NCBI GenBank assembly: GCA_021800275.1
Contig: JAJYZB010000003.1
Location: 188,680-252,679, forward strand
Length of the DNA: 64,000 nucleotides
Reading direction: 5' to 3'
Source: a bacterium
GTDB taxonomy: Bacteria > Vulcanimicrobiota > JABDET01
Under the pieces are notes generated by a model. The model did not search any database, was not told the origin of the DNA, and saw nothing but the letters and a program-made list of their open reading frames with translations. Shown here piece after piece: positions 15,946-25,000 of the stretch. Both the position numbers and the translations under genes were made by a program. The number at the start of each line of letters is the position of its first letter. Position 1 is the stretch's first letter.

Positions 15946-17604
15946 ATGTCAGTTGGTCTTGTACTTGGAACCAGGGAATCTTCCCCACTTGAATTCTGGG
16001 TTGGAGTGGAAGAAGGGGAATACCTGCAGCTCGACGATTTAGTTGCTGTCGAAACCGAAGTTCCTGGAAAAAATGAAACCATCACTTTTTACGGGGCTGT
16101 GGATTTTGTCGCTAAAAAATTTGAAGGAGCTCAATTTGATTCTGATACAGCATTGGCTGTTGGTGGAATTCTGCCTGTAACTCTTTCCCATGCTGCTCAT
16201 GTGGTCGTCACTCGTATTGAACCAGAACGGTACATTCCCCCTCATCCGGGAAATAAAGTTTACCGCTGCTCGGGAGAAAAGGTCGGCAGAAGCCTTTATT
16301 TTGACCGAATGGAAAAAAAGATTCCCGTTGGACTCAGCAAAACAGGGGACCCCATTTATTTGAACTGGGAGTTTTTAAATGGAGAAAAAGGAGCTCACGT
16401 CAGTATTTCAGGAATCTCTGGAATTGCGACTAAAACCACATTTGCCACTTTTCTTCTCTACAGTTTATTCAATTCAGGAGTTTTAGGAAGCGAATCTGCA
16501 AACACCCATGCCATTATCTTTAATGTGAAAGGAGAGGATCTTCTTTTTCTAGATCGGAAAAACAAAAAGTTTTCAGAAGAAGAAAAGAAAAAATATGAAC
16601 GATTAAATTTACCCCTTTCTCCTTTTCAGTCCGTTGGATTTCATGCCCCTTCAAAACCGAGTGAATCTCTTTTGATCCCTGTTACTACAACTCGAACACA
16701 GGATGTAAAACCCTTTCTCTGGACGCTGAGACAGGTCGCCCGTGAAAGACTGCTGGGATATTTTTTTGAAGAAAGCAGTGAAGATATGGGAATGATGGAA
16801 CACGCGATCTCAGTTTTATCAGAAAAACTGTTCCAATTAACACAAGATGAGAAACCAGATGAAGCTCCTGTGATTTCTCATGCGGGTTCTGTGATGAATA
16901 CTCTGGATGACCTCTTAAATGACCTGAGAGATCACCCAGAGGACTGGTATGGTTCAACACAAGTTGCCACTCAAACTCAAAGAGGAATTTTTAGAAGGCT
17001 GAGCCAGGCTCTGCAGCATGGGGGTGCACTGGTGCGCCCTCTCCCCTCTGGCAGCAAATTGTCAGATTATCAAATTTCCTGGAAAGAAAAACAGTTGACT
17101 GTGATTGATCTCCACACCCTGCAGTCAGGAGCGAAGATGTTTGTGGTGGGTTCAATTTTAAAAAAAGTCTTTACAGAAAAAGAAAAAACAGGAACTGCCC
17201 TCCCCCGTGTTTTTATTGTTGTAGATGAGTTGAATAAATATGCTCCTAGAGAAGGATGGAGCCCGATTAAAAATAGACTTCTGGATATTGCTGAAAGAGG
17301 GAGAAGCCTTGGGATTATTTTAATTGGAGCTCAGCAGACTGCCAGTGAAGTGGAAAGAAGAATTTTCGGAAATGCGGCGATTAAAGTGGCAGGGCGGTTA
17401 GATGCAGCAGAAGCTGACCATCCAGAATATGATTTTTTAACGGGAACATTCAGAAAAAGATCCGTTATGCTGAACCCAGGGAACATGATTTTGACCCAGC
17501 CTGATGTTCCAACTCCTATTTTGATCCAGACCCCTTTCCCAATCTGGGCAACCCGCCCTCAAGAAGCAGAAGTTCCTGAGGATTTGTTCGAAAAAATTTT
17601 TTGA
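15946..17604 (+). CDS. herA: HerA-like DUF87 ATPase
   Basis: HerA-type ATPases are hexameric DNA translocases that work with NurA nuclease and Mre11-Rad50 in DNA end resection in archaea and some bacteria. The 552-residue protein has an N-terminal beta-barrel HAS domain (about 1-100) and a P-loop domain. The P-loop position reads SGISGIATKT (about 154-163), without the Gly before Lys of a normal Walker A, while Walker B is clear as VFIVVDELNKYAP. The C-terminal part has the sensor-like ILIGAQQTASEV. No nurA is in the window, but sbcD-sbcC lie 3.3 kb downstream on the same strand. Confidence 0.82.
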   Translation: MSVGLVLGTRESSPLEFWVGVEEGEYLQLDDLVAVETEVPGKNETITFYGAVDFVAKKFEGAQFDSDTALAVGGILPVTLSHAAHVVVTRIEPERYIPPHPGNKVYRCSGEKVGRSLYFDRMEKKIPVGLSKTGDPIYLNWEFLNGEKGAHVSISGISGIATKTTFATFLLYSLFNSGVLGSESANTHAIIFNVKGEDLLFLDRKNKKFSEEEKKKYERLNLPLSPFQSVGFHAPSKPSESLLIPVTTTRTQDVKPFLWTLRQVARERLLGYFFEESSEDMGMMEHAISVLSEKLFQLTQDEKPDEAPVISHAGSVMNTLDDLLNDLRDHPEDWYGSTQVATQTQRGIFRRLSQALQHGGALVRPLPSGSKLSDYQISWKEKQLTVIDLHTLQSGAKMFVVGSILKKVFTEKEKTGTALPRVFIVVDELNKYAPREGWSPIKNRLLDIAERGRSLGIILIGAQQTASEVERRIFGNAAIKVAGRLDAAEADHPEYDFLTGTFRKRSVMLNPGNMILTQPDVPTPILIQTPFPIWATRPQEAEVPEDLFEKIF

Positions 17605-17707
17605 AAAGGGATATTCATCCATAAATAATGAAAAAGACCGCCGAATAACGACCTGCATCTATTCGCCATAATAGGATATGTTGTGGGACAAAATATAGGA
17701 AATAATG

Positions 17708-17746
17708 TTGACTTTTAAATCTAAATATTGTATGATCACATTGTGA
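17708..17746 (+). promoter_or_regulatory. Promoter and palindromic operator of the Phd-PIN pair
   Basis: TTGACT (17708-17713) and TATGAT (17731-17736) are separated by exactly 17 nt, a near-consensus sigma-70 promoter. An 11-bp palindrome TCACA-T-TGTGA (17736-17746) covers the expected start of transcription, a fitting site for autorepression by the antitoxin. Confidence 0.72.
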
Positions 17747-17782
17747 GCAGATCTTTAAAAAAACTGCGGGATGGTGGTTAGT

Positions 17783-18070
17783 ATGAGATTTATGACGAGC
17801 AGAGAATTAAGAAACAATCCATCAAGATTATGGCAGTCCAAGACGAGCGAGGAAACCATTATAACTGTCAATGGGAAGCCTAAAGCAATCGTCATTGAAG
17901 TTGAGAATGAGGACATAGAAGAACAGTTAAGGGTTATCAGGAGGGCAAAAGCTCAATCATCTCTTGATAAATTAAGGATGTATTCCGTAGATCAGGGGTT
18001 CAATAAACTGACTGACGAAGAAATTTTAGCGGAGATAAAGAGAGCAAGAAAACAGAACAATCCCGCATGA
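17783..18070 (+). CDS. Phd/YefM-type antitoxin
   Basis: The protein (96 aa from ATG 17783; an in-frame ATG at 17771 would add four residues) begins with MRFMTSRELRNNPSRLWQ and continues with IITVNGKPKAIVIEVE, the DNA-binding and dimer fold of Phd/YefM antitoxins. The C-terminal third is charged and probably wraps the toxin. GGTGG precedes the chosen start. Its stop overlaps the PIN toxin start by ATGA. The pair has its own promoter and so is independent of herA. Confidence 0.88.
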   Translation: MRFMTSRELRNNPSRLWQSKTSEETIITVNGKPKAIVIEVENEDIEEQLRVIRRAKAQSSLDKLRMYSVDQGFNKLTDEEILAEIKRARKQNNPA

Positions 18071-18471
18071 ACGTCGTGATTGACACAAACGTTATTGTTT
18101 CAGGCGTGATTAATCCAGATGGTTACCCTGCCAAGTTATTAAATTGGGTTATCAATGGAACGCTAAAAATTAATGTTGATTCTAGAATTCTGTCCGAATA
18201 CAGCAGGGTTTTAAATAGCCATAAATTTTCTTTTCCAGGGGCTCTTGTGACGCATTTACTGGATTATTTATCATTGGAATCAAAATTGATTCTGCCTGAT
18301 CCGTTTTTGTCCTCTGTCAAAGATAGCTCCGACCTGCCTTTTATTGAAATAGCCCTGCATGAAAATATTCCCTTGATAACAGGCAATAAAAAGCACTTTA
18401 TAAATATCAAAAATTTGAAGCTTTATTCCCCTAAAGAATTTTTAACGGGTTTTTCTTCCCGAGAAGAATAG
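18067..18471 (+). CDS. PIN-domain toxin of a type II toxin-antitoxin pair
   Basis: This 134-residue protein starts with VVIDTNVIVSGVI, carrying the first catalytic Asp of PIN ribonucleases. Further acidic residues appear at SEYSRVL, in DSSDLPFIEIAL and near the LITGNKKHF segment, matching the PIN_3 subgroup of putative toxins. It would cleave RNA when free of its antitoxin. It is coupled to the upstream antitoxin by a 4-nt overlap. The gene ends two nucleotides before a decayed copy of the sbcD start, indicating that it once stood directly upstream of an sbcD gene. Confidence 0.87.
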   Translation: MNVVIDTNVIVSGVINPDGYPAKLLNWVINGTLKINVDSRILSEYSRVLNSHKFSFPGALVTHLLDYLSLESKLILPDPFLSSVKDSSDLPFIEIALHENIPLITGNKKHFINIKNLKLYSPKEFLTGFSSREE

Positions 18472-18472
18472 G

Positions 18473-18516
18473 TTGATTCATGCGATTTCTACATACTTCT
18501 GACTAGCATGTAGAAG
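18473..18516 (+). pseudogene. Remnant of the 5' end of sbcD
   Basis: These 44 nt match 20871-20914, the start of the intact sbcD, at 39 positions. The frame reads MRFLHTSD, then a TAG stop where SbcD has Trp9, then HVE and soon a further stop. Homology begins at the same TTGATTC before the ATG in both copies and ends after codon 11-12. The two copies flank a 2.4-kb segment. Confidence 0.82.
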
Positions 18517-18569
18517 TTTGACACAATATTTAAGAGGAGCTTTGAGTTTTGCGCTGAAGCAGAAAGAAA

Positions 18570-19466
18570 ATGAAGCCTGCCCTCATCTACTCAAAAGATT
18601 ATTATATGGATCTAGGAACCCATGTCTTTCCAGGGGAAAAATACCGACTTATCTATGACCTTCTTAAAAAAAGAAAAAAACTGGACGATTTAGACATTCT
18701 CTCGCCTCGACCCGCTTCTATTTCAGATCTGGGACTGGCGCACAGCTCTTCTTACCGGGATTCCCTTTTTTCTCTAAAACAGAATTCAATGACTGCTTAT
18801 TCAGAGATCCCCTTGACAAAACCCATTGTAGAGGCTTTTGTCCTTGCTGCAGGAGGCACTATCCTTGCTGCAGAGGAAGCCTTAAAACGTGGAGCAGCAG
18901 TAAATTTAAGCGGAGGATTTCATCATGCTTTTTCTGAACACGCAGAAGGGTTTTGCCTTATCAATGATCTAGCCGTAGGGATCAGAAGTCTCCAGTCCAG
19001 AAAAATCATTCAGAAAGCAGCAGTGATAGACTGTGATCTTCATCAAGGAAATGGAACCGCTCGGATCTTTTCAGAAGACAGCAGCGTTTTTACATTTTCC
19101 ATCCATCAGGAAAACAACTACCCTCCAAAAGAAAAATCGAACCTGGACATCGGACTCCCTGATTTTACTGAGGATGAAGTGTACTTGGCTCATCTTGAAA
19201 AAGCGGTTCCCCAGATTCTTGACACCTTTAAACCCGAACTGGTCCTGTATCAAGCAGGAGCTGATCCATACAAAGAAGATAAACTGGGAGGACTCTTGAT
19301 CTCAAAACAAGGGTTGAAAAAAAGAGATTGTCTTGTTTTTACTCAATGCTTATCCCGAAAGATCCCAATAGCAGCAACCCTTGGAGGGGGATATGCGGAA
19401 AAACTGGAAGACACTGTTGAAATCCATGCGGGAACAGTGGAAGCCATGCTCGAAGTTTTCAAGTAA
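18570..19466 (+). CDS. Histone-deacetylase-family hydrolase
   Basis: The 298-residue enzyme belongs to the arginase-deacetylase fold. The zinc site is visible as Asp and His of IDCDLHQGNGT (near residue 153) and the second Asp in AGADPYKEDKLGG; the general-base pair is in GGFHHAFSEHAEGFCLIND. Size and motifs fit the HDAC11-like/class IV branch common in bacteria, which acts on acetyl-lysine, acyl-lysine or acetylpolyamines. The ATG lacks a strong ribosome site. A TTGACA at 18518-18523 lies upstream but without a good -10. It sits inside the segment bounded by the two sbcD starts. Confidence 0.87.
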   Translation: MKPALIYSKDYYMDLGTHVFPGEKYRLIYDLLKKRKKLDDLDILSPRPASISDLGLAHSSSYRDSLFSLKQNSMTAYSEIPLTKPIVEAFVLAAGGTILAAEEALKRGAAVNLSGGFHHAFSEHAEGFCLINDLAVGIRSLQSRKIIQKAAVIDCDLHQGNGTARIFSEDSSVFTFSIHQENNYPPKEKSNLDIGLPDFTEDEVYLAHLEKAVPQILDTFKPELVLYQAGADPYKEDKLGGLLISKQGLKKRDCLVFTQCLSRKIPIAATLGGGYAEKLEDTVEIHAGTVEAMLEVFK

Positions 19467-19496
19467 CTCAGCCGTGGCGCGGAAAGTGCTGTAAAT

Positions 19497-19892
19497 TCAA
19501 AGCCACAAAATTTTAATTTTATTTTGAACTTGTTTGAATTCTTTATCACCAGTAACCAGAGCAGCCATTTTTTGCAAGGCAAGAGCAGCTGCAAAGCAGT
19601 CTGCATACGACATTTTTTTCTCAGCTTTTAACTCTGCTGCCTCTAGAGTCAGGGGGAGATCAATAGAAACGATCTCTATCGGCAGACTTTCTAAAGTGCG
19701 GAGCGCTTTTACGGCAGAGCTTTTTCCTGCAGAACGATAAATAATATAGTACACTTCTCCCCAATTGACAATAGATAAATAGAGGGAACTCTCTCGGTTT
19801 TTTCCTTTTCTGATTAAATCTGCAACCCTGTCTGCTCCCGGTTCATTTTCTAGAAAGGAAATGATACTGTAAGAGTCCAGGACAAAGTTCAA
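19497..19892 (-). CDS. VapC-type PIN ribonuclease toxin
   Basis: The protein (131 aa) begins with MNFVLDSYSIISFLENEPGA, whose Asp6 is the first PIN acidic residue. NWGEVYYII provides the conserved Glu, and MSYADCFAAALA with LVTGDKEF provide the last Asp residues. This is the VapC subgroup, which cuts tRNA or rRNA. It follows its antitoxin by 2 nt on the minus strand and is convergent with the deacetylase gene, 30 nt away. Confidence 0.88.
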   Translation of the reverse strand: MNFVLDSYSIISFLENEPGADRVADLIRKGKNRESSLYLSIVNWGEVYYIIYRSAGKSSAVKALRTLESLPIEIVSIDLPLTLEAAELKAEKKMSYADCFAAALALQKMAALVTGDKEFKQVQNKIKILWL

Positions 19893-19894
19893 GG

Positions 19895-20125
19895 TTATAA
19901 TTCTCGCTCTGTTTTCTTTTCTCGAAGAAGTGTTTTAAGCACTTTCCCTTTTGTTTTAAGGATACCCTTGGCTTTTTCGATGGAATCATCTGTCAAGGGC
20001 TTTAACAAGATGCCATCTTCTTGCTCGAAGAAATAAACAGGAGTTCCCTTTTTTATTTTATACTGCTTTCTTATTCTGGATGGTATGACAACCTGTCCTT
20101 TAGCAGTAACAACAGATCCTTCCAA
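19895..20125 (-). CDS. SpoVT/AbrB-fold antitoxin (VapB type)
   Basis: The 76-residue protein opens with the swapped-hairpin DNA-binding motif VTAKGQVVIPSRIRKQYKIKKG, typical of AbrB/MazE/VapB antitoxins, and has a Lys-rich C-terminus for toxin contact. The start is TTG at 20125, supported by AGGAGGT five nt upstream; no ATG is available before the motif. It precedes vapC by 2 nt. A consensus-like promoter lies just upstream. Confidence 0.88.
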   Translation of the reverse strand: MEGSVVTAKGQVVIPSRIRKQYKIKKGTPVYFFEQEDGILLKPLTDDSIEKAKGILKTKGKVLKTLLREKKTEREL

Positions 20126-20147
20126 AATTTACCTCCTCTGCTTAACA

Positions 20148-20176
20148 AGTATAACATATTTAGAAAAGTAAGTCAA
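20148..20176 (-). promoter_or_regulatory. Promoter of the AbrB-VapC pair
   Basis: Read on the minus strand, TTGACT (20176-20171) and TATACT (20153-20148) are spaced by 17 nt, close to consensus. The TTG start of the antitoxin with its AGGAGGT site follows about 22 nt after the -10. Confidence 0.75.
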
Positions 20177-20326
20177 TTAAAAAATGGATATACAAAAAGA
20201 TATTCTATGGATAACAACCAAGCAGTCATAGCAGGGTAATAGATAGAATAAATGGAATATTTCAAGCTATCCATGCCAGTTGTAAACCGTGAAAACCTCA
20301 GGGTTGGTGATCGCATTCTGGTGCGC

Positions 20327-20368
20327 GATCCCGACATAATCGCGACAGATCCCGACATAATCGCGACA
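20327..20368. repeat. Perfect 21-nt tandem duplication
   Basis: The 21-nt unit starting GATCCCGACATAATCGCGAC occurs twice without a mismatch (20327-20347 and 20348-20368). A partial third unit (TGTCGCAAGAT) follows. The unit is itself a near-palindrome core (TCGCGA). It lies at the 5' edge of the broken regulator fragment. Confidence 0.85.
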
Positions 20369-20874
20369 TGTCGCAAGATATTCTTGATAATTGCCAGGAA
20401 CATCTCCATGCTTTTGACAGGATTCGCGAGAGAATGAATTTTCTGGAGAGAACCTTTCCGCTTATTGCTGAGGCGTTCCACCGCACTGGAGCCATCGAGA
20501 TTTGGGGTAGGGGCACAAATCGTGTCATTGAAGAATGCAGCCGCAGCGGCTTGCGGGAACCCAGTTTCAGGGAAGAAAATGGTGCAGTTGTGGTTACTTT
20601 CTGGGCTGAGATTGGAGTTACCCCGCAAGTTACCCCGCAAGTTACGGCGGTATTGGAGGCAGCTGGAAAGCCTGTGTCACGAGAAACACTTCAACAGGCG
20701 GCTGGTATTGCAGATCGGGAACATTTTCGCAAAGCTTACCTTAAACCTTTGCTTGAAGCAGGTTGGCTGGAAATGACGATTCCCGATAAACCGCAGAGTA
20801 GTTTGCAGCAGTATCGCATTACAAATGCTGGGTTGGAAGCGCTGCAAAAATGCGCGCCATTCAAGAGGACTTGA
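20368..20874 (+). pseudogene. 5'-truncated RecG-like/AlbA_2 transcription regulator
   Basis: The frame (168 codons from ATG 20368) begins in the middle of a known architecture: LIAEAFHRTGAIEIWGRGTNR is the end of the HATPase_c_4-like domain of the large RecG-like regulators that carry an N-terminal AlbA_2 domain. It is followed by the typical VTPQVTPQVT linker (encoded by a 12-nt repeat) and a winged-helix region (residues about 95-165). The N-terminal two thirds are missing and the upstream frame meets stop codons at 20290 and 20308. It could still make a small winged-helix protein, but a broken gene is more likely. It ends 3 nt before sbcD and supplies the sbcD ribosome site. Confidence 0.72.
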
Positions 20875-20877
20875 TTC

Positions 20878-22053
20878 ATGCGATTTCTACACACTTCAGA
20901 TTGGCATGTAGGAGGGCTGCTGAGTAATAGGGACAGAACCCAGGAACATGCTGCTTTTTTAGAAGAGCTTTCAGGGATTGTGTCAGAGGAAAAAATTGAG
21001 GCGGTTTTAATTTCTGGAGATTTGTTTGACACCATCAATCCACCGGCTGAGGCTGAAAAGTTAGTCTTCGATTTTTTTAGAGTGATGGCAGAGAGGAGAG
21101 TTCCCGTAGTCATTATTGCTGGCAATCATGACAGCGCTGCTCGAATTGAAGGGAAAGCAAACCTCCTGCAGTTGGTGAATGTGCATGCGTTTGGAAAACC
21201 GCAGAGATCCTCCTGTATTGAAATTAAAAATGAAAAAGGGGAATCTCTTTTAGTCGCTGCCCTTCCTTTTACAGGAGAGTTTAAACTTTTAGATTGGGAT
21301 GAATCACTTCATCAGGATCAAAGTCAGCAGAAATCCTCGTTTGCTGAGAAGATGAAGAATCTATTAAATATTTTAGCAGAGAAAAATTTTAAACCTGGAG
21401 CCATCAATGTTTTAATGGCGCATTTAACGGTAGAAGGGGCTCTCCTCTCAGGATCTGAGAAATCCCTTCGCATGAGTGATACCTGGGCTCTCCCTGTGGG
21501 CATGCTGCCAGAAACAGGGGAATATGTGGCATTAGGTCATATTCACCGCTATCAAATTTTAAAGAACAGCCCTCTGACCTGTTATTCAGGTTCTCCTCTT
21601 AAAATTGATTTTGGAGAAGAAAAGGATGAAAAAGGAGTTTGTATTTTAGACGCTAAAGCTGGGACTCCGATTCCGCAGCCTTTTTTTCGCAGATTGGAGA
21701 GAATAACGCCTTTAAAAACGCTGCGAATTTATCAGAGTGAACTTCAAAAAATTGGAGATGAGTATCGAGACTTTAAAGGCTACTTAAAAGTTGTTGTTAA
21801 AAGGTCTCCTGAAGATACAAAGATTCGGGCGGCTGAAGAAATTAGAAAGCTGCTTCCACAAACTCTGATTGTGATTTCTGAAACAGAAAAATCGGATTCA
21901 AAAATTCTGCCGGATTTAAAAAATGTGACTCATGATCCGGTTCAAGTATATAAAGATTATTTGGTTTCTCGAGAACGGATCCCGACACCTGAGCTGTTGA
22001 GTGTGTTTCAGGAACTTATGGAAGAAGCTTCTCTGAAAGAAGAAAATCAGTGA
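20878..22053 (+). CDS. sbcD: DNA double-strand break nuclease SbcD (Mre11 family)
   Basis: The 391-residue protein carries the five Mre11 phosphoesterase motifs: TSDWHVGG (1-15), SGDLFD, GNHDS, MAHLTVEG and LGHIHR, which bind two Mn ions. The C-terminal capping domain and a tail that should bind the SbcC coiled-coil base follow. With SbcC it opens and trims hairpins and blocked DNA ends. AGAGGAC lies before the ATG. It overlaps sbcC by GTGA. A dead copy of its first 11 codons lies 2.4 kb upstream. Confidence 0.96.
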   Translation: MRFLHTSDWHVGGLLSNRDRTQEHAAFLEELSGIVSEEKIEAVLISGDLFDTINPPAEAEKLVFDFFRVMAERRVPVVIIAGNHDSAARIEGKANLLQLVNVHAFGKPQRSSCIEIKNEKGESLLVAALPFTGEFKLLDWDESLHQDQSQQKSSFAEKMKNLLNILAEKNFKPGAINVLMAHLTVEGALLSGSEKSLRMSDTWALPVGMLPETGEYVALGHIHRYQILKNSPLTCYSGSPLKIDFGEEKDEKGVCILDAKAGTPIPQPFFRRLERITPLKTLRIYQSELQKIGDEYRDFKGYLKVVVKRSPEDTKIRAAEEIRKLLPQTLIVISETEKSDSKILPDLKNVTHDPVQVYKDYLVSRERIPTPELLSVFQELMEEASLKEENQ

Positions 22054-25000
22054 GACCGATTAAACTTCAAATCGAAGGATTTACAGCTTACAAATCCTCT
22101 AATTTTATTGACTTCAGCGAAGCCCAGTTTCTAGTTCTTTCAGGTCCTAATGGAGCAGGAAAATCCTCAATTTTAGATGCCATCATCTTTGCTCTTTTTG
22201 GGAACATCCCCAGAATGAAAGGGAAGCAGATTAAAGAGTTTATTTCTCAAGGAAAAGATAAATTTCAAATTATATTTCAATTTTTGTTAAATGATAAAAT
22301 GTATCGCGTTGAGCGCGCTTATCCTTTAAAAGGAACACCCTCTGTTCGGCTCCAGGCGCAGGAAAATGGATCCTGGAAAACCATCACAGACAAAGTCAGT
22401 GAAACGAATGAAAGAATTGAGGGGCTCCTGAGGCTAGGATATGACGCCTTTATTAAATCCGTTATTCTTCCCCAAAATTTGTTCGACCAGTTTTTAAAAG
22501 GGGACAAAGAAAAAAGGAGAGAGGTTTTAACAGAAATTTTAAATTTAGACCTTTTTGAGAAAATATCAAAGCTCGCAGGAGAAAAAGTCTCTTCTTTTAA
22601 AATTCAGATTCAGCAGAAAGAAGAGGCTCTTTTAGAGATGAATCAGCAAGTCTCTCCTGAAAGCGCAGGAGCTCTTCAGCAAAAATTAGAGGGGGATCAA
22701 AAAGAGAAGCAGGAGGTTTCTTCAAACCGGGCAGTTCTAGAGGCAAAAAAACAAGAGCTTTTACGATTAGGGGAGCTGATCCAGGAAAAGGAAAAATTAA
22801 AAAAGGAAGAATCATCTCTGCTGCTCGAAAAAGAGAAATGGGCAGAACAAGAAAAAAAGCTTTCGGTTTTAAAAAGTCTGCTTCCTTTTGCTACGGATTT
22901 AACCCTTTTAAAAGAGAAAAAAGAGCAGAATTCCCGCTTAAGAATAGATTTAGATCGTCATGAAGCCTCCAGAAAAGAGCTAGAACAAACCTTTCTAACC
23001 ACAGGAAAAGAATTAAAAATCATAGAGCAAGAAGAGCAGTTCAAGGTTCTTCCATTAAAAGAAAGATTGAATCTTCTGCAGGGTTTTAAAGAATTAGCTA
23101 CTGTATTAGACAAAAACCAGAAAGAGAAAAAAGAGCTGAAAATAGAATTTGAGAGAATTTCTTCCGCTCTTGACTCTTTTGAACTAGAACAGAAAAAAGT
23201 TTTGAATCAAAAGGAAGAACTGGAGCAGCAGATTTCAAAACAGCAGGAAATAGAGAAACCGCTTGAAAAAAGTCAAGCTCGATTTTCCATTTATACCGAG
23301 ATTCTGGAATCTTTAAAAGAAATGGGAACTCTGGAGCAGGACACGCCGAAAATCGAAAAAGAGAAAGAAGATTCAGCAAAAGAGCTTGCTGAAGTTGTGA
23401 AAGAACGATCCATTCTTGAATCTCAGAAAAATGCTTTTGAACAAAAACTGCTGCTGCTTGAGGCAGAGGTTGAAGAGATTAAGATTCATAATCTTTCGAC
23501 TCAGCTGCAAGGATCTTTAAAAATAGGGGAGCCCTGTCCTGTTTGTCTCCAGACTGTCAATCAGCTTCCCTCACCTGGTCAATTGTCTCCGACGTCAGCA
23601 GAGCATGAATTAAAAAAAATAGAATTAAAAACATTAAAAAATCAAAGAGAAAAGCTGCTGCAGAAAAAGGCAGGACTAGAGGAGGCAGAATCCCGATTAA
23701 AAAAGGAAATCGAGAAAAAAAATCACGATTTGACTGAAAGAAAAGAAAAAAAGCTTTTTCTTGAAAAAGAACTTTCAAATCGTCTGGAACTTCCTCAGGA
23801 AAACCTTTTAACGAAAGCGCGGGAAGAATATAAAACCCTTAAAGATAAGGATAAAGACCATAAAAATGTCCAGCAGGAATTAAAAAGATTAACCTCTGGG
23901 CTTCAAGCCTTGACTGCGGAAATTCAAACACAGGAACAAAATACGTCTCAATCCAGACAGAGAAAAGCGGTTATTTTTGATCGAATAACTAAATTAGAAA
24001 GCGACATCCATCATCAGGAAGAAAAAATGATAGCTGCTGGGTTAAGGGATTTCTCTTTGAAAGGGGTCGAGGAATCTGCTTCTCGTTTAGAAGAAGAAAT
24101 AAAACTTTTTCAAAAGAAGAAAGAACAGAAATCCCATCTTTTAGAGGAAACAAAAGGACGATTAAAAACTGTTCTGCAGCAGGAAGAACATTTAAAAAAC
24201 AAAGCTGCAGAAGAAAGCACAACTCTTGAAAATCTTGAGAAAACTCTCCAAAATAAACTTCTAGACCTGGGCTTTCAGTCTATCGAGAATCTTCCCGAGA
24301 TTGATCTGCCAAAGATTGCGAAAATAGAAGAAGGATTGAAACAGTATCAACTTAATCTGCGCTTAAATTCCGAAAAATTGAAAGAGACCACAGCCCGAAT
24401 TGCAGATCGCCCTTACTCCTCTGATGAAGTCGTCCAAATAGAAAATGAAATTCAAAAATGTAGAACTCAAGAGGAATTTCTTCTGGCGGAAATCGGAAAA
24501 ACACTGCATCAAATTCAAGAGCTGGATAAGATAAAAGAGAGGATCGGACTGCTGGTGGAAGAGATTCGTTCCCTTAAATCGAAAGAGACTCTTTATGCCA
24601 CAATTCATCAGGATTTACGGAAGGATAAACTTCCTGATTATTTATTCAGTTCTGTTCTGGATACGATTTTAAAAGAAGCAGGCGAGAAGTTTTTTGAACT
24701 GTCAGGGAAAAGATATCGTTTAGCTCTTGAAGGAAACGGAGAGATTCAGGCTCTAGATGGATGGAACCAGGATGAAGCCCGTTCTGTCACCAGTTTAAGC
24801 GGCGGGGAATCTTTTGCTGCTTCTTTATCTGCAGCTTTAGCCTTAAGCGAATATCTGCAGGGGCGTCAGAGGATTCAATCTCTATTTATTGATGAAGGAT
24901 TCGGAAATTTAGATCGAGAGACCAGAGATAAAGTAGCAGAAATTTTGTCTTCGCTGCAGACAGGAGACAGAATGGTTGGAATCGTCACCCATATTGAAGA

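Noticed and set aside
20252-20437. 61-codon ORF spanning the 21-nt repeats
   Set aside because: It is in a different frame from the recognisable regulator fragment, has no ribosome site and mostly reflects the repeat.
20173-20640. Minus-strand ORF of 155 codons over the broken regulator
   Set aside because: It is the shadow of the regulator fragment and of the 21-nt repeat; composition is not protein-like.
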